This document shows, in pieces, positions 58,701 to 64,000 of a stretch of 64,000 nucleotides of DNA; the first letter of the stretch is position 1, and each line of letters opens with the position of its first letter. Location: assembly GCA_907163375.1 (NCBI GenBank), contig CAJQUW010015655.1, positions 242,657 through 306,656 of the forward strand. Reading direction: 5' to 3'. The position numbers and the translations under genes are program-made. The stretch is from Prostheceraeus crozeri (lineage: Eukaryota > Platyhelminthes > Polycladida > Euryleptidae). The notes beneath the pieces were generated by a model, which was not told the origin of the DNA, did not search any database, and was given only the letters and a program-made list of their open reading frames with translations.

Positions 58701-61700
58701 AGTCGCTGCTATAACCAGGGGTACTGAGAACACTTGAAACTTTTTTTCTCTTTCAGCTAAACTTTCTAGCACAAAGAAAAAGTTTGTACATTTTTGACTT
58801 AAAATGGTGAATAACCACCAGGCAAGACAGCAAACATTAACCATACACAATCTTTTTAACTAAAAAATGCTTAAACTTTAACTTCTTTTCAACCTCTGAA
58901 GACTTACTTTAAAAAACTTTTATTGCTAAGCTTTAGAGCTTACTACCTGACGGTAAAAGAGGAGCTTACCAACAGAAACGCAATAAGAAAACCTTTGAAC
59001 TTTTTGAGTTCTTATGCTACGTTGTCTTTTAGAAAAATAACGTTTACAACTTTTCTTCTCCTTGTATTGAGTCTACATCATCGAAACATAATCTCCAACG
59101 ACCACCCAAGAACCACATACAACAGCCAAAATCGACAACACTCTTCCAAACAACAGCTTCCACCTTTATCACACCTCTATGTCGCATCGAAACAAAGAAA
59201 ACATCCATCTTATTGTATATTCGCTTTCTAAGAAAAGCATAGACAACATTTAACTCGAAGAGACAATCACCATTAGTACTTTTTAGAATACATCTAAAAA
59301 CATGACATTCACCAACGTTACGTAGAATATCTCCCTGACACCCACAAAAATGACTTACCATCTTCAACAAAAAAAAAACTTAACTGACTATGGAACACAA
59401 ACCTTTTACTTTATAGCAAAACAATGACCATACACAAAAAATACAACCAACACACTCCAAAAAAAAAAAGCCCAAACTTAAACCAAAAAACCATAAAAAA
59501 AGCCATACAGAAAACCAACACCCTAACCACAATCCAACACAAAAAATCCAATACAAGCTCACATCCAAAACAACAGCTAGAACTAATCTCCCAATGGTCG
59601 ACAACCCGTCGCCACCAACCACCAAATAATCGTAACTCAAAACCAACAAATCATTACACCACAACAAGACCACACCAAAACGACATCCGCGATTAATCCA
59701 ACCCTCCCAGTCGAGAACTACCTATCCTAATAACTCGCTTTTTTGCGACTCTAATTAAGCGACAGCTCTAACCAAACACAATAAAACATCTGTTCTTAAA
59801 ACACATAAGTATTATTAACTATTAAAAACAACTGGTTTTTACTCCTCTCGAGTAAACTACTTTATAAGCTTAGTGACGGAAAACAAGAGAAAAAACAAAA
59901 AAGCCAAGCCTCTTGTTGCACTAAAAAAAAAACTAACTTTAAACTTTCCTTACTTTTCTAACTTATTCTTGTACAACAATGCTAGATCTTACTCATTTTA
60001 GAACCTTGCATGTAATCAAGCTTTTAAACTTACTACTCAAAAAAAAAATCTTTCTAAATAACTAAAAACCTGGACTATTAACAAGACCTCTGAACTTATA
60101 CATTGATTCTGAGTCGACGCTTTCTTAACTTCTTCGACTTCGATATTAACTCTTTTTTTTTCTTTAGACTTTTCATCATTTATTTGAAAATTGAAAGAAC
60201 TATAACTTTAAAAAATCAATAATTTATCAAGACTACTAACATTTAGAACTCTTTAACTATAGCTAACATTTTTACAAACAACACTTTAATAAAAAAAAAA
60301 AGCGGGTGAACTTCTTTTTTAGGGCGTAGACAAAAACATTTACTCCGATCAAACAGTAAAAAGACACTATAAAACCATCCTTTTACCTAAAGATGCTGAA
60401 ACAATAAAATCGCCTGCTTTACCCTCTGCAACTACTTCCAAACCATTACTTCTGAACTCCCCGATGCATATTTTCTGGTCTCATAAACTCTTCCACTTAT
60501 TTATAAACAAAAAACAATACTAGTTTTTGCGTTGAACTTCTTTTACTATTTGTTCAAAGCAAAAATATAAAGCAAAAAATCTTAAACTCCCAACTACTTA
60601 CAATTTACTCGATTTAGTGGAAAAACGATCTAAACGTTTAACTCTTTTTTTTAATGCTTCTTCTTTACTTGTTAGATTGTACTAAACTTTATTCACCAAA
60701 GACTTTTAAAAAACTGAAGAAACACTTACTTACTGACTGTAAACTTACCTTTTTCTGACTTAGCTAACGTTAAGAAAAAGACTTTACAACAAAACCTTTA
60801 CTCTGCAAAACTTCTTTCTGGATACCAAAAACAGAAAGACTTGAACTTAAAAAATAACTTCTCTACTATTTGAGACTCTTTGTATAGACTATAGGAGGGT
60901 CTTTTAATAAACTTGAAAAGCGCTTTTCTTATTAGACAAAACTTTTCAGAACTTTTGTAAATAAACAAAAAAACTATAAGTATGGAACTTTTCAAAACTT
61001 AAAAACTTTTCAATCAACCTGCAACGCGCTTAACCTTTTTATTTTTTTAGATAAGACTTAAGCTGTTCTACTTATTTTAAATCTCTGCTGAAATCTAACC
61101 TTTTTATTCTTCAGCCGAGAGAAACATGTAAAAACATATTATGTGGCTGATTAATACTCAGCAACTCATAATACAACAAAGCGATTCTAAATACTATCAT
61201 TTTCCAGGAAACCTGATAACCTTCTCTTTCAGGAACTACTGTCTGAGCTTTATAAGAGCAACTTCACCTTTAAACTAAAACAATAATGCTTTGCAGTACT
61301 ATTTCTTACATAAATAAAAATACAAGCTTGTAAATTATCGGAATCAAAAAACACACAACTTGAAGGTCCGTCTAACAAAACTTTATCGAGCTTTTTCTTT
61401 TTTCCTAAACTCACTTATGAAAAACTTTAGAAACTTCGGTTTGAGCGTTAAACTATCTAACTGACTGGTACTTTTCTTACCTGTCGACAACTTTTAAGAC
61501 TAGTTCTAACAATTAAAAACCCAAAAACAAATCTACTTCTTCATCCTCCATTTTTAATATACAAAAAATAAAAAAACCTTTGTCTATAATAACTTACTCT
61601 TGAGCCTTTAAAAAATTCAAATACACCTTTTTTACATTTGTCTTTTAGCTATACTGTTTATTCAGACTGAGACTTGATGCTATTTCTATAGCTTAAACTC

Positions 61701-64000
61701 TTTTCGTTAGAACCTCTCTTTACTTTTCTCTTGCTTTTTACATTTCTCTACTTGGCCTCAATCAAACCTATAACTGTAACTAGAAAGACAATTAATGCTA
61801 ATAGAATCGGATACCCAAACCTAATTCCGCACTGAACCCCGAAATTGTAATCATCACGTATAACAGAATCATAACTTATCTTACATCTTTTTTTATCTTT
61901 CTTTTGCCTTTTACTCTGTTATCTGAGGCTCCAAAGACTTTGACTAACTTTTTTATGAACTATTGAAAAACTGTTCTCAACTTCCTTAAAAAAATGAGGA
62001 CTCATATTAAGAAAACATTCTCTTGGAGGACTTCTAAAATGAATTAAAAACTTTCTAAAGAGAATCGTAGCTACTTTTTCAAAAACTAGAAACGCTTAGA
62101 CAAAAAACTTCTACATATTTTTAAGTCTAGAAGCTTTTCTAAACTTTTAAAACTATAAAATTCTTTTAATATAAAGGAGGCTTAATTCAAATAACTAATT
62201 TGCTTTTACTTATACTATAGGCTATATAAACTTGACTAAACTCTTCTTTGTTCACTGACTTCGTACGTGAGTCTGTACATTGTTCTAGAGACTCTTTTTT
62301 AAAAAACTTTGAAATACTTTAGAAACTAAAACTATCTTGAGAGTTGTGAAATTAAAAAGCAAACTTTTCTTAATAAAAAAAAAACTCAACACATAAACTT
62401 TTACATCTATCTACTTCTTTTTAAACTTAAAAAGTCTTCACTACCTTCGAATACTCTTAAAAGCTCCTCTTACTTTTCACTACTCTTTCTTCTTCTTATA
62501 CACTTTACAAAACATTTTAGCGTTCCATTCCACTACTTGAGAAACTCTTTGCTTGACTTTTCCTCTTTAACAATCACCCTATAGCGAGAAAAGACTAACC
62601 AAACGCATCAACTGTATTACAATTACTCAAAAAATCCACACAACATATTAACATTAGCTACTATAACTTTTAAGAGGGAAAGACTTTAAGACATTGCGGA
62701 AGAAGGAAGCACGTTTTTGAATAAAACAATCTCTAAAACTTATTTTACTGTATAGAAAAACTTACTCTTTATAAACTACTTCTAAGACTTCTTTTTTGGA
62801 ACTTAGGAGAACTTTTCTTAAAAAAACTAAAAAACTGACGAACCAATCTCTAGTGATCTAGCCAAAAAAGCTTAACTAGACTTTATTCTTTTACTTGGAT
62901 AATACTTAAAACTTTTCTTGAATTTGAAACTTTAAGAAGATAAAAACTTGAAAAGCTATAACACCCGTTCTTTTACTTTATAACAGTTTAAACTTAAAGA
63001 CTAACTTAGAACCTTTTACGAAAAACATTTGACTCCTGAAAACATACAGTAGCTAAAACTTTTATATACGAAGACACAAACCAAACTGGCACTTAACAAA
63101 CATACTTCACTTTAAACATTGGAACCTTCTTCCCTTAAACTTGACTAGCATAACGTAAAACTTTCACCTCCAGACTTCATTTGAATAAACAAAAACAACT
63201 GATAAACTAACACTTCGCAAACGCCTCGAGACTCCCTTGTTATTCCCAAAAAGCTAACAACAACCCTTGTATGCTACTGAGCGTTTTATCCCCACGTCAC
63301 GAAACCTAACCACTAATCTATTAAACTACCATAACCGAACCCCAACATCAGCTTGATTGTAAAACGCAAGAATAAAAAAAACCTCTCTATCATATTGTAC
63401 TTTCAAAACTCTTAAGCAAAAAACACCCTGAAACGTAAACCTTTTAGGCTTGACTAATCTTAAAACTCAACTTAAAAACATCTACTTTTTTATTTTTTCT
63501 ATGAGGAACTAAGAGAAACATTACTATTGCTGCTCTACTCTCTAAAAAAAAAAAAAAAATGATGTAAACTATTAGCTTTCAAATTCAAAACTAAATAAAC
63601 TTCATAACTTATGTCTTGCTTTGAGACTCACTTTTTTTAGCTACTTGAGCTCTTTAATCTTATTTTCTTAAAAACTTAGAAAACAAACTTACTGCAATTA
63701 TCTTTTAAAAAGCAAGGACACATCACTAAAAAATAAAAAAATAAGGAAATCTTTTTTCAATGAGACTTTACGTTAACTTAAATAAAAAACTTTTTTTTTA
63801 CTAACTAAAAGACTTTCCTTTTTTTTCTACAACACACTACCTTTAGAGAAAAAGCTCTTTGCTAGCCTTTAAACTTTGCGTGAAATCCGTAAAAACTTTA
63901 TTAGCTAACTCTCACTAACTTCTTAACTCTTTTTTTACTCTTACTTAGACTTGAAACTCTCTAACTAAAAAGACACAAACTTTTGAATCTTAGCTCCATA
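55786..64000. other. Anomalous block that reads as reversed, non-complemented DNA
   Basis: Base steps are inverted relative to the rest of the window. In five 60-base lines (starting 55,921, 57,301, 57,961, 60,601, 63,661) I count TA 37, AT 16, AC 27, CA 6. In two ordinary lines (28,921 and 37,741) I count TA 8, AT 16, AC 3, CA 10. TA/AT are self-complementary, and CA/AC pair with TG/GT on the other strand, so reverse complementing cannot explain the switch. Reading bases backwards without complementing gives stop-free frames of about 135 codons (58,809 to 58,405, with ATG at 58,788) and about 143 codons (63,370 to 62,942). The true six frames hold nothing beyond about 108 codons. No gene is called. 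The start of the block lies between 55,786 and about 55,860. Confidence 0.7.
59400..59700. other. A/C-rich, G-poor low-complexity segment
   Basis: The plus strand is almost free of G and rich in CAACAA/ACCAAC words, giving incidental open frames on both strands (Gln/Asn/Thr/Pro-rich in one direction, Val/Leu/Phe/Trp/Gly-rich in the other). The composition explains these frames, so they are not called as genes. Confidence 0.6.

Noticed and set aside
59044-59696. Open frames of 90-108 codons on both strands
   Set aside because: They fall in a G-poor, A/C-rich low-complexity segment where stops are rare; the residue content is skewed to match.
60798-60995. 65-codon minus-strand frame in the anomalous tail
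   Set aside because: It starts at TTG, lies in the block with mirrored base steps and has no domain-like motif; composition explains it.
61862-64000. A continuous plus-strand reading with TAA/TAG as amino acids (reassigned genetic code)
   Set aside because: All three stop codons occur in it, other frames and the minus strand look equally open if stops are ignored, and the same periodicity is better explained by backward (non-complemented) coding sequence.

Overview
This looks like nuclear DNA of an AT-rich, repeat-dense metazoan, most likely a marine invertebrate; the species cannot be told from the window. Support: spliced two-pore potassium channel exons with canonical GT/AG sites, a C-type-lectin/PAN gene remnant, tRNA-derived SINEs, non-LTR retrotransposons with microsatellite tails, and many hAT and piggyBac DNA transposons with readable target-site duplications (TSDs). 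I found no CRISPR, operon, retrovirus, LTR element or rRNA.

Host genes. The clearest gene is a K2P (KCNK-type) potassium channel on the minus strand. Two separate first exons (39,312-40,017 and 30,598-31,003) each encode M1, the extracellular cap and pore helix 1. Both stop after the first base of the same filter codon. A single recognisable partner exon (26,163-26,500) begins with the rest of the filter and M2. The flanks of the two first exons are colinear paralogues, so this is a tandem duplication. M3, P2 and M4 were not found. Decayed host-like pieces are a CTLD+PAN gene at 3.7-4.3 kb and a probable ATG4 fragment at 45.5-46.0 kb.

Mobile elements by region: foldback element (0.2-0.75 kb); hAT/ZMYM1-like transposase remnant (6.3-7.3); LINE (7.4-9.8); SINE (11.2-11.4); complete-ended hAT (13.9-16.4); four members of one non-autonomous hAT-like family that still carries a BED-finger-like exon (17.2, 23.5, 33.9, 51.1); two foldback or MITE elements (21.0-22.1); a short hAT with perfect TSDs (24.85-25.9); piggyBac with TTAA ends (42.5-45.0); and a nearly full-length LINE split by a foreign insert (46.0-50.6). 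From 52.5 to 55.8 kb there is a higher-order satellite of about 780-798 bp.

The most unusual region is the last 8.2 kb (55,786-64,000). Its base-step preferences are the opposite of the rest of the window (TA far above AT, AC far above CA), and the property is strand-symmetric. Read backwards without complementing, it has natural-looking steps and long stop-free frames. It behaves like a sequence written in reverse (mirror image) and joined to the window inside the satellite. A natural inversion cannot do this, so a data or assembly artefact or an inserted control is the first explanation, and no gene call is made there.
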